From Bacteriovoracaceae bacterium (GTDB lineage: Bacteria; Bdellovibrionota; UBA1018), in contig JAHFAB010000003.1 of the NCBI GenBank assembly GCA_023250795.1, positions 1 through 17,143 of the forward strand: DNA of 17,143 nt, in the 5' to 3' direction. The notes below the pieces were generated by a model that was not told the DNA's origin, ran no database searches, and saw only the letters and a list, made by a program, of their open reading frames with translations. This document shows, one piece after another, positions 7,961 through 15,500 of the stretch; positions within the stretch are counted from its first letter, which is position 1; each line of letters starts with the position of its first letter. The position numbers were made by a program, and so were the translations under genes.

Positions 7961-8080
7961 AAGTATTCATTTTAAGAAAACAAGTTCGAAACACGCTGTA
8001 CTCATCCGTGAGTCTTGGTCTCGACATCCTGTCGAGCCCTTTTAGCGTGTTTCGAACTTGTTTTCTTAAAATGAATACTT
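7961..8080. repeat. Perfect 37-bp inverted repeat with a two-hairpin loop
   Basis: The arms 7961-7997 and 8044-8080 are exact reverse complements over 37 bp. The 46-nt loop itself contains two hairpins: ACTCA-tccg-TGAGT (8000-8013) and CTCGACA-tcc-TGTCGAG (8020-8036). It lies between the convergent sth and vapC genes, starting 36 bp after the sth stop. There is no adjacent long T-tract, so it is not a standard intrinsic terminator, though it could act as a bidirectional 3'-end structure. It occupies most of the 206-bp gap between the two genes. Confidence 0.9.
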
Positions 8081-8131
8081 GTAAAATAGAGATTTATTTT
8101 TTCTGAATAAGTTATTGTTGGAAGTCGGCGG

Positions 8132-8512
8132 TTAAAAATTACCATCAAAGAGTTCTAGGCCATGTTGAATTAATATTTTGAAGTCTTTGTCGAGAGAGAA
8201 AAGGGGGGTTTTTTCTGTGATTGCGGTTGCAGCTATAATTGCATCTCCAGAGCCCAGTTTTGGATAATGGGCTAGAAACTGTGCTGCTAATACGTAAGCC
8301 TTATATTGAGTATTTAAAAACATAAAATTCTCAAAATAGTTTTGATAGCTTTCGCGTTTTCGATCATCTTTAAAGCCGCCTAAAAACTCGACCCATATTT
8401 GTCCACAAACTGCAGCTTCATTTTTAGAGACAAGGGACCATAAAAACTCACTGATAGGTTTGTTCTCTTTACGATAAAGACTAATCCAGATGCTAGTGTC
8501 TACGATGACCAT
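8132..8512 (-). CDS. vapC: VapC-type PIN-domain toxin ribonuclease
   Basis: A 126-residue single-domain PIN protein, the usual length of a VapC toxin, which is a Mg2+-dependent RNase. The acidic residues are all present: D5 (VDTSIW), E42 (WVEFLGG), D90 (GSGDAIIAA) and D108/D110 (LDKDF), so the toxin looks active. Its ATG at 8512 lies inside the end of the antitoxin gene (13-bp overlap) with no own ribosome binding site, indicating translational coupling so that antitoxin is made first. Downstream is the long inverted repeat at 7961-8080. The RNA target (tRNA, rRNA or mRNA) cannot be read from the sequence. Confidence 0.88.
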   Translation of the reverse strand: MVIVDTSIWISLYRKENKPISEFLWSLVSKNEAAVCGQIWVEFLGGFKDDRKRESYQNYFENFMFLNTQYKAYVLAAQFLAHYPKLGSGDAIIAATAITEKTPLFSLDKDFKILIQHGLELFDGNF

Positions 8513-8715
8513 TTGGATTTTTTTCGAGATAGCTTTATTTTTTTTAGGGTATGAGGAAGTTTTTTACTAAAAAGGAGCTCTAAAAACTCCAGTCTTTTTT
8601 TTAAACTCACATAGTCTTTTAGGGAGGTCACAACAGCCTCACTGTAGTGAAGCTTACCAGAGAGTTTCATGGCTTCTTCTAGTAAGTCTTCTGAAATTGT
8701 AATAGTGGTGCGCAT
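8500..8715 (-). CDS. vapB: VapB-type ribbon-helix-helix antitoxin
   Basis: A 71-residue antitoxin. The N-terminus MRTTITISEDLLEEAMKLSG is the typical VapB strand-helix (ribbon-helix-helix) DNA-binding start, and the basic C-terminus rich in Lys/Leu should wrap the toxin. The ATG at 8715 was chosen over the longer frame from 8787 because the family begins exactly here and because the extra residues would span the operator and promoter. There is no Shine-Dalgarno sequence upstream. A TTGACA hexamer and a weak CATGCT place the transcript start close to the ATG. It forms an operon with vapC and is divergent from eno. Confidence 0.85.
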   Translation of the reverse strand: MRTTITISEDLLEEAMKLSGKLHYSEAVVTSLKDYVSLKKRLEFLELLFSKKLPHTLKKIKLSRKKSKWSS

Positions 8716-8736
8716 GGTTAGAGCATGACATGGGGT

Positions 8737-8763
8737 GATGCAGTTGTCAAGTTTAACTGCATC
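8737..8763. promoter_or_regulatory. Probable VapB/VapBC operator over the vapB -35 box
   Basis: GATGCAGTT (8737-8745) and AACTGCATC (8755-8763) form a perfect 9-bp inverted repeat with a 9-bp spacer. On the minus strand TTGACA (8745-8750) lies in and beside the centre, 17 bp from a weak CATGCT (8722-8727). A palindrome over the -35 box of a toxin-antitoxin promoter is where VapB-type repressors normally bind for autoregulation. The hexamers are visible; binding is inferred. Confidence 0.65.
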
Positions 8764-8831
8764 TAAAAATATATAAAATAGCACCAAAAAAATAGTGTTA
8801 AAAATTCAAAACCTGGGTTAAATTATCCTCT

Positions 8832-10136
8832 ATGTACACAATCGAACAAATCAAATCTAGAGAAGTTTTAGATTCAAGGGGTTTTCCAACAGTGGAAGTA
8901 GAACTGAGTTTAGCCGAAGCGACAGGGCGCGCGGCGGTGCCTTCAGGAGCTTCGACCGGAGAGGGAGAGGCGTTAGAGCTTCGCGATCAAGATCCAAAAA
9001 GATTTTTAGGCAAAGGAGTTCTCAGGGCGGTTGCGAATGTTCAAGAAAAAATAGCTCCTGCTCTTGTGGGGAAAAAAATTAAGACACAAGCTGAATTAGA
9101 TCATTGGTTGATAGAACTCGATGGGACTTCTGGTAAATCTAAATTGGGAGCCAATGCGATTTTAGGAGTGAGCATGGCTTTTGCGAGAGCGTGTGCTTTG
9201 GAAAGAGGGATTCCCACTTATGCCTACATAGCAGAAATACAGGGTGGCAAGGGCGTGACTCTCCCAGTACCGCTCATGAATATTCTAAACGGCGGTAAAC
9301 ACGCAGACAACGGGCTTGCAGTCCAGGAGTTTATGATAGTGCCAGTAGGGTTTCAAAAATTTTCAGAAGCTCTGCGTGCAGGTGCAGAAATTTTTCACCA
9401 CCTCAAAAAAATATTACATGATAAAAATCTTTCAACTGGGGTGGGGGATGAAGGAGGGTTTGCTCCATTTTTTCAGGGAGAGCATCCTCATGAACAAGCA
9501 CTCGAGTGTGTTTCTCAGGCGATTTCAAAAGCCGGTTATGTTTTAGGGCGTAACATCTATTTAGCGCTAGATGCAGCGGCGAGTGAGTTTGCCTCTAAAA
9601 GCGGGGTGGGCTATTATGATTTTGAAGGAAAGAAGATTTCTTCTCAAGAGCTCGTGTCAATTTATACTCGGTGGGTAGAAAAATATTCTATCCTGTCTTT
9701 AGAGGATGGTCTTTCTGAGCACGATTGGGAAGGTTGGTCGTATCTTACCTCAAAGCTGGGTGCGAATTCTCAATTGGTAGGAGACGATTTGTTTGTAACT
9801 AATCCTATTTTTCTAAAAAAAGGGATTGAGAAAAAAGTGGCCAATGCGATTTTGATTAAGCTCAACCAGATAGGAACAGTGACTGAGACATTAGACACGA
9901 TGAAATTAGCAGCCTCTGCGAAATATGCTGCCATTTCTTCTCACCGCAGCGGGGAAACTGAGGACACTTTTATAGCGGAGCTCGCAGTTGGAACAGATTG
10001 TGGTCAAATCAAAACAGGTTCAGCGTCACGGACAGATCGAATTGCAAAATACAATCAACTATTGAGAATAGAAGAAGAACTCGGAAGCCGAGCCCAGTTT
10101 TTGGGGATTAAGGCTTTTCGTTATAGGGGAAACTAA
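8832..10136 (+). CDS. eno: Enolase
   Basis: A 434-residue enolase converting 2-phosphoglycerate to phosphoenolpyruvate in glycolysis. Family motifs are complete: [16 protein letters not shown] at the N-terminus, [36 protein letters not shown] with catalytic E207, Mg2+ ligands in LALDAAA, LSLEDGL and LVGDDLF, the signature [14 protein letters not shown] with catalytic K343, and [17 protein letters not shown]. The length is normal for bacteria. ATG 8832 is fixed by family alignment, but there is no Shine-Dalgarno sequence before it; an AT-rich AATTAT lies only 5 nt upstream, compatible with a leaderless message. ftsB follows after 3 bp and queF after that, so the three genes probably form one transcription unit, with eno-ftsB a conserved pair in many proteobacteria. 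Confidence 0.97.
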   Translation: MYTIEQIKSREVLDSRGFPTVEVELSLAEATGRAAVPSGASTGEGEALELRDQDPKRFLGKGVLRAVANVQEKIAPALVGKKIKTQAELDHWLIELDGTSGKSKLGANAILGVSMAFARACALERGIPTYAYIAEIQGGKGVTLPVPLMNILNGGKHADNGLAVQEFMIVPVGFQKFSEALRAGAEIFHHLKKILHDKNLSTGVGDEGGFAPFFQGEHPHEQALECVSQAISKAGYVLGRNIYLALDAAASEFASKSGVGYYDFEGKKISSQELVSIYTRWVEKYSILSLEDGLSEHDWEGWSYLTSKLGANSQLVGDDLFVTNPIFLKKGIEKKVANAILIKLNQIGTVTETLDTMKLAASAKYAAISSHRSGETEDTFIAELAVGTDCGQIKTGSASRTDRIAKYNQLLRIEEELGSRAQFLGIKAFRYRGN

Positions 10137-10139
10137 CTT

Positions 10140-10475
10140 TTGAGAAAAATGAGAAAAAAAACAAGAAAACACCGTCCTGTCACTTCGATTTGGCTGGCGG
10201 TTTTTGCTCTTTGGACCCTGTTTATTACAGGCCTGTTTTCTAACCTCATTGGGTCACCTGGAATCATTCAGGCTCTTAGGCTCAGAAGTTTGTTGAATTC
10301 TAAAGAGTCCGAACTCCATGAAACTGAGATTGACATTCAGCACTTAGACGCTGAACGACTTAAGCTTGAGAAAAGCAAGGTGACTCAAGAAAAAGAGATT
10401 AGAAGAGTTTTAGGCTATGCTGCTAGTGATGAAATTATTTTTGACTTTACGACCTCTGACCGGCTAGTACTCTAG
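10140..10475 (+). CDS. ftsB: FtsB/DivIC-family septum formation initiator
   Basis: A 111-residue bitopic division protein. A strongly basic cytoplasmic N-terminus (MRKMRKKTRKHRP) is followed by one membrane segment (about residues 15-37, SIWLAVFALWTLFITGLFSN) and a charged coiled coil (about 45-88, ESELHETEIDIQHLDAERL), then a short extracytoplasmic tail. This is the architecture of FtsB/DivIC, which joins FtsL and FtsQ in the divisome. The location directly after eno supports FtsB. The start is TTG 10140, which has GGGGA at about 9 nt; ATG 10149 is possible and would remove only three residues. Sequence conservation in this family is low, so the call rests on topology and position. Confidence 0.75.
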   Translation: MRKMRKKTRKHRPVTSIWLAVFALWTLFITGLFSNLIGSPGIIQALRLRSLLNSKESELHETEIDIQHLDAERLKLEKSKVTQEKEIRRVLGYAASDEIIFDFTTSDRLVL

Positions 10476-10479
10476 TCCT

Positions 10480-10848
10480 ATGACTGAGAACCCTAAACCT
10501 TCTGGACCTACCATACTTGAGCGATTTGAAAATCGGACTCCCACCAGGCGTTACTGGGTTGAGTTTACATGCCCAGAGTTTACCTGTGTTTGTCCGCGAA
10601 GTGGATTTCCAGATTTTGCAACTCTTTATATTAAATACATCCCCAAGCACTGGTGTGTCGAGCTCAAGAGTCTAAAGCTTTACATCGGTCATTTCCGCAA
10701 TCAGGGGGTTTTTCACGAGGACGTAGTCAATATTGTTTTAGATGATTTGGTGAAACTCTTAGATCCTTGGGAGATCGAGGTGGTGGGAGACTTCAATGTT
10801 CGTGGAAACATTAAGACGATCGTACGAGCAAGACACGAGACGAAGTAA
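10480..10848 (+). CDS. queF: NADPH-dependent 7-cyano-7-deazaguanine reductase (QueF, type I)
   Basis: A 122-residue unimodular QueF that reduces preQ0 to preQ1 with NADPH in queuosine tRNA biosynthesis. The T-fold enzyme signature is clear: EFTCPEFTCVCPRSGFPDFA with the nucleophile C38 and general acid D45, the QueF motif ELKSLKLYIGHFRN, and QGVFHEDVVN with the substrate-binding His/Glu pair. The length matches the short (Bacillus-type) form rather than the two-module E. coli type. The ATG lies 4 nt after the ftsB stop with no obvious ribosome binding site, so coupling is likely. Its last codons and TAA are inside the left arm of the 43-bp inverted repeat at 10835-10985, which is unusual. Confidence 0.93.
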   Translation: MTENPKPSGPTILERFENRTPTRRYWVEFTCPEFTCVCPRSGFPDFATLYIKYIPKHWCVELKSLKLYIGHFRNQGVFHEDVVNIVLDDLVKLLDPWEIEVVGDFNVRGNIKTIVRARHETK

Positions 10849-10985
10849 TCAAAGTACTCAGTTTATATAAGTCAGTGTGAGGAGCGTGTGCGTCCAGGAA
10901 GGACATAAGCACAGCGAGCACATGGATGTGCGTCTCCGACATCACTGACTTATATAAACTGAGTACTTTGATTACTTCGTCTCGT
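10835..10985. repeat. Perfect 43-bp inverted repeat with a branched loop
   Basis: The arms 10835-10877 and 10943-10985 are exact reverse complements over 43 bp. The left arm includes the last codons and the TAA of queF. The 65-nt loop can fold further: GGAG (10881-10884) with CTCC (10934-10937), TGTGCGTCC (10887-10895) with GGAC plus GCACA (10901-10913), and GCACA-tgga-TGTGC (10919-10931 core). It fills the 142-bp gap between the convergent queF and the 10991-11866 gene. No T-tract follows on either strand. Confidence 0.9.
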
Positions 10986-10990
10986 ATATT

Positions 10991-11866
10991 CTACGACTCG
11001 TCTTCTATTTCTTTTTCCGGCTCTCTGTCTTGCTCTTCATCTATTAGATCCTCATCTTTTTTTATCTTTAATTCTAGAGCTTGCAAAAAGGTTTTTCGGT
11101 TTCGACCTTCGATCTCATGGCACTGTTTTGATTTTACTTTTTGTAGAATCCAGCTCAATTGGGGCATGTGGCGTTCAATGAGTTTTTCATGAATATAGTT
11201 CTGACCTGGGATAGCAACAAAAACGCTCAATTGCATCCCATGCCGTCTATCCACTTTTTCTTTTTGAAAGACGATGTAAAACTCTTTGAATGGTTTTTGG
11301 ATGTTTTGAGATTCAAAATATTTCTCAAGGCTTCGATTTTCTGGAAGGCACTTTCCAAAAAAGGCACGTGAATCAAAAACAACTTTGTTTTCTTTGGTGT
11401 CGATAATTTTTCCTGGATAAACGTATTGTGAAAATTTTTTTCCAAAGACGCTGTTTTCGGCGAGGTTATAAAGATAGATCGATTGATCGTGGAGACAATT
11501 TTCACACGGCTTAGCGGACAGTATCAGGTATGGGCCGACAGGCTCTGGAGGTTTGATAAACCCCAAAGGCTTGGCTTCATAGAGAGAGGTTTGGAGAGGA
11601 GCTATGGAGTTTTGAGAAGTTAAGGTTTTGAAATAAAAAATACTCCCACTTTTAGTTCCCTCTATTTTTTCGACCGTAAGGGGTTCTGGTGTAAGGCTAG
11701 CGGAAGGCTCAGGTTTAGGGTTTTTCTTTTTATGTGTTTTAGAATTCGAAATCAGAGGCCAAAAACAATAGAGAAAAATCATAAAAAAGAGAGCTTTCCT
11801 AATAAGCTCTCTTAATCGAGTACGTGACTCAGTGCATTTTTTAGTGTATATTGTGTTTGGCACCAT
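10991..11866 (-). CDS. Membrane-anchored hypothetical protein
   Basis: A 291-residue protein I do not recognise. A basic stretch (RTRLRELIRK, residues 15-24) precedes a short hydrophobic segment (about 25-39, ALFFMIFLYCFWPLI), then a Lys/Pro-rich linker (THKKKNPKPEPSASLTPEP), which suggests an N-in membrane anchor with the rest outside the cytoplasm. The body has four cysteines, including CENC, and the C-terminus is very acidic (DEEQDREPEKEIEDES). The start is uncertain. ATG 11866 keeps the basic flank but has no ribosome binding site; ATG 11782 lies just after a terminator-like hairpin with AGGA in its loop. It is divergent from nfu and convergent with queF across the 43-bp repeat. Confidence 0.6.
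   Translation of the reverse strand: MVPNTIYTKKCTESRTRLRELIRKALFFMIFLYCFWPLISNSKTHKKKNPKPEPSASLTPEPLTVEKIEGTKSGSIFYFKTLTSQNSIAPLQTSLYEAKPLGFIKPPEPVGPYLILSAKPCENCLHDQSIYLYNLAENSVFGKKFSQYVYPGKIIDTKENKVVFDSRAFFGKCLPENRSLEKYFESQNIQKPFKEFYIVFQKEKVDRRHGMQLSVFVAIPGQNYIHEKLIERHMPQLSWILQKVKSKQCHEIEGRNRKTFLQALELKIKKDEDLIDEEQDREPEKEIEDES
11787..11813 (-). terminator. Terminator-like hairpin near the start of the 10991-11866 gene
   Basis: On the minus strand AAGAGAGCTT and AAGCTCTCTT form a perfect 10-bp stem around a 7-nt loop (ATTAGGA), followed directly by a run of six T (two of them in the stem). This has the form of an intrinsic terminator, but it lies at codons 18-27 of the longest reading of that gene, or just before ATG 11782 if that is the true start. 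It could be an attenuator, or a chance palindrome inside a coding region. Confidence 0.45.
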
Positions 11867-11911
11867 TTGGGATATTGTACCTCAAGATCGAAAAGGAAAG
11901 GCAGAGTTTTT

Positions 11912-12478
11912 ATGACTCATACTGATGTTTACGTTTCATTGGAGTTCACTCCTAACCCTAATACGCTCAAATATTCTGTCAATCGGCAGTTATTAGAAAA
12001 GGGAGCAGCTAATTTTACTCGATTAGAAGAAGCTGAAAAAAAATCCCCTTTGGCGGCAAAGCTTTTTTCCATCCCTGGCATCACAGGAGTCATGATTGGA
12101 AAAGATTTTGTGACTGTGACTAAAAGTGAAGATGGAGATTGGGATAAAGTTCATCAAGGATGTTCTAAAACAATACAGACTCATCTGAGCCAGAACGAAC
12201 CCGTGATGAACGAGAGTGAAGTTCAAGCGGATGCCCATAAAGGGGGAGACTCAGCCATTGAACTGAAAATCAAAGATATCTTAGATCGGGAAATACGCCC
12301 CGCTGTTGCAATGGATGGCGGAGATATTACTTTCGAAAAATTCGAAGCTGGCGTGGTTTACTTGTACCTCCAAGGTTCATGCAGTGGTTGTCCCAGTTCC
12401 ACCGCAACTCTCAAAATGGGGATTGAAACACGATTAAAAGAAGCGATCCCAGATGTTTTGGAAGTGGTAGCTGTGTAA
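11912..12478 (+). CDS. nfu: Nfu-type Fe-S cluster scaffold/carrier protein
   Basis: A 188-residue two-domain Fe-S protein. Residues 1-95 are the Nfu N-terminal domain (LEFTPNPNTLKYSVNRQLL, then FSIPGITGVMIGKDFVTVTK). Residues about 113-188 are the NifU C-terminal domain (RPAVAMDGGDITFEKFE, LYLQGSCSGCPSS) with the cluster-binding CxxC at C157 and C160. Such proteins receive and pass on 4Fe-4S clusters as dimers in the cytoplasm. ATG 11912 is chosen because AAGGAAAGG lies about 10 nt upstream and the conserved domain starts at once; the longer frame from 11867 adds a basic stretch without a ribosome binding site. It appears monocistronic, divergent from the hypothetical gene, and convergent with the efflux pair. 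Confidence 0.9.
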   Translation: MTHTDVYVSLEFTPNPNTLKYSVNRQLLEKGAANFTRLEEAEKKSPLAAKLFSIPGITGVMIGKDFVTVTKSEDGDWDKVHQGCSKTIQTHLSQNEPVMNESEVQADAHKGGDSAIELKIKDILDREIRPAVAMDGGDITFEKFEAGVVYLYLQGSCSGCPSSTATLKMGIETRLKEAIPDVLEVVAV

Positions 12479-12480
12479 AA

Positions 12481-12513
12481 GTGCTGGGGTAGTCCAGCCA
12501 CTTCTGCCAGCAC
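12481..12513. terminator. Convergent-junction hairpin between nfu and the RND gene
   Basis: GTGCTGG (12481-12487) and CCAGCAC (12507-12513) form a 7-bp GC-rich stem with a 19-nt loop, starting 2 nt after the nfu stop and ending 3 nt before the RND stop. A symmetric hairpin at such a site can serve both strands, but neither side has a clear T-tract, so termination is only inferred. Confidence 0.4.
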
Positions 12514-12516
12514 CCA

Positions 12517-15500
12517 CTAACCCTTCGCAGCAGTTATCCTAAACAGTGTCGCTTTACTCCACACTCGAAACCGGTCAATATACGAGAACGCGGCTGGTAC
12601 AACAACTAAAGTGAGCAGAGTAGAGCTGATGAGTCCACCGATGATGGCAATGCCCATACTGGTTCTTTGCCGAGAAGCTTCGTTCAGACCCAGGGCAACA
12701 GGAGAAGTTCCTGCGATGAGGGCCATCGTGGTCATCAAGATTGGGCGTAATCTCACTTTCCCTGCTTGTGCTATCGCCTGGGATCGATCGACACCTTTTG
12801 CAATGAGTTGATTGGCATAATCTACAAGTAATATAGAATTTTTAGTGGCCACCCCCAAGAGCATTAGCGTTCCGATCATTGAAAAAATATTAAGTGACTG
12901 TCCGGTGACAAATAACGCCATAAAAGAACCACAAATGGCAAGCGGTAGTGCAAGCATGATCGTCATCGGAGTTACAAAGGATTCGTAAAGACTGGCTAGT
13001 ACGAGAAAAATAAAGAGAATCCCAAATCCCATGGCCATGGCTACACTCTCACCGAGTTCTTTGAAGTTCTCCGCTTGCCCTACAAATGCATAGCGCATCC
13101 CTGGTGGCATTTTGATTTCTTTATCAAAAATCTGAGTGACATCAGTCATGATGTTCCCAAGGCCTGCTCCCGGAGTGATGTCGGCATTGATCTGAATGTA
13201 TCGGGATCGATCCTGCCGGGTGATTTTCGCAGGTCCCTCGGCCGAAACAGGTTTTGCGAGATCTGCTAAACGAATGAGATTTTGATTGATATTTGGAACA
13301 TAAGCTTCATGAAACTGAGTTCTCAAATCCCTTTGATCTTCTTGAAGTCGGACACGGATATCATATTCTCTCCCGTTTTCTCGAAATACAACCGGAGTAT
13401 CTCCTTCAACTTGAGTTCTGAGTTCTTGACCTAAGAGGAGGCTGGAAATACCCAGAGTTTCAAGCTTTCGTTTGTCAGGAACAATTTGGACTTCCGGTTT
13501 TCCCGTTCTAAAGTTCGTATCTATATCCTTTAGTCCGGGATGAGATTTTAGCTTTTCAAAAACAGCCATCGAAATTTTTTCGAGATCATTTTGGTCAGAA
13601 CCTAAAATGTTCAGAGTAAAAGGCCTCTGTCCAGAGGAAACTGCGTCGTAATCTCTCACTTTTGGATTGGCGTAGGCATATTCTTTGAGCTTCTCTCGGA
13701 TGATATCTTTGACTTGGCTTGTGTTGAGTTTTCTCTTTTTAGAGGGGATCAAGTGCACATAAGTATCTGAAACGTTGAGAGATCCATCTCTCCCACCAAT
13801 GGTCAAAGCTGTGGTTTCTACTTCAGGAACTGACCTGACAACAGTATCTACTTTGAGAGCGACTTCGGTCATCGCTGCCAGATTTTTTCCCGGTGGAAGA
13901 TCTAGTCCCACAGCAAATTCTCCGGCGTCCTGAGGAGGTAAAAAAGTTTTTGGGACAAATTTTACCAAATAGCTGCTTCCCAGGAAGATCATCAAACTCA
14001 TTCCTAAAACTAAAAAAGGTCTTTTTAGGATCCAGTATATGAGTTTTTCATAACGATTCTCTAAAAAATCCTGAAAATGTCCAAAGGCTTTTAGAACTCG
14101 ACCGAAAGTCATGTCCCATAATCCAGTTTTTTCACGTTTATGGGAAACTCCTGCGAAGTAAGCGGAGAGCATCGGAGCGATTGTCAGAGCATCAAAAAGA
14201 CTGATGGCCATTGCAAAACAAATCGTCAATCCAAATTGTTTAAAAAATTGGCCAGTCACTCCTTTGAGGAACCCAACAGGTCCAAAGACTGCTATCACTG
14301 TCATCGTAGTAGCAATGACCGCCATTCTGACTTCAGCTGTGCCGATGAGAGCGGCTAATACTGGCTTTTTCCCCATCTCAATATGTCTGAAAATATTTTC
14401 TCTGACCACAATAGCATCATCAATGAGAAGCCCCACTGAAAGGCTAAGCGCTAAAAGAGTCATGATATTGACCGTAAATCCAGCAAGAGCCATTAAGATA
14501 AAAGCTCCAATGAGAGAGTTGGGAAGCGCTAGGCCTGTAATAATCGTGGATCGTCCATTGCCTAGAAATAAAAAAACTACCAAGACTGCGAGCACCACTC
14601 CCATAAAGATCGATTCTTTGACATCTTGAACATTGGCTCTAATCCAAGATCCACCATCTCTCACTACATTCAGTTGTGGATTTCCAGGCTGATTCTTGAG
14701 GTCGGTATTGAGTTGATCAACCTTAGCTCTCAAGGCATCCACCACAGCTATCGTATTGGCTCCCGCTTGACGAAATGCAAAGATGAAAAGGGATTTCTTC
14801 CCATTGATGTAAGTTCTTGAGATTTCGTCACTGAGTCCATCTGTGACAGTTCCAAGATCTTTGAGTGTGACAGGGACGTCATTTCCATAAAAATTAATGA
14901 TCGTGGATCCGATATCGCCTAGGTTTTTAAACTGTCCCAGAGTTCTAAAAACGACCTCGCGTTCTCCTTGATCTATTTTTCCGACTGGGATGTTTTCTCC
15001 AGAAATCGCCAAGCGATTCGCTACGAGGCTAGCAGAAATCTCTCTGGCTTTGAGTTTATTTCGGTCCAAATTGACCTGAATTTCTCTTTTTCTTCCGCCC
15101 AGAACTTCTACAAGGCCGACTTGTCCTACTTGTTCAAGTTTTGGGCGAATCACTTCGTTTGCGACGTCAAAAAGCTCTGCAGGAGGCAAATCAGCATTCA
15201 TTCCTAAAATTAAAATGGGTTGATCTGCTGGATCCATTCTTCGAATGGAGGGTTCTCTAATATCCTTGGGGAGTTTTCTTTTGACAGATCCCACTCGATC
15301 TCGGACTTCTTGTTCAGCAAATTTGATATTAGTTTCGAGAGTAAATTCAGCTATTACAGCACTGATTCCTTCTTGGCTTATGGAGGTGATGCGCTTTAGC
15401 CCGGACAATGAGCTGAGTTCTTCTTCGAGGGGTTTGGTCACGAGAGTTTCGATTTCTTCTGGACCCGCACCTAAGTAGGGAGTGGAGACAAAGACGACAG

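Noticed and set aside
7961-8080. Simple intrinsic terminator reading of the 37-bp repeat
   Set aside because: The stem is far longer than usual and there is no T-tract immediately after either arm; a terminator role stays possible but is not shown.
7961-10985. CRISPR array or copied insertion-sequence/MITE explanation for the two palindromes
   Set aside because: No regularly spaced direct repeats; the arms of the two elements share no sequence, and no transposase gene or target-site duplication is visible.
10926-11192. 88-codon serine-rich plus-strand frame
   Set aside because: It begins inside the palindrome loop and is the antisense shadow of the acidic C-terminus of the minus-strand gene.
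11227-11505. 92-codon minus-strand frame
   Set aside because: It is a different frame of the same strand within the 10991-11866 gene, with no independent support.
14204-14629. 141-codon plus-strand open frame inside the RND gene
   Set aside because: It is antisense to conserved membrane helices of the transporter and has no recognisable motif or ribosome binding site.
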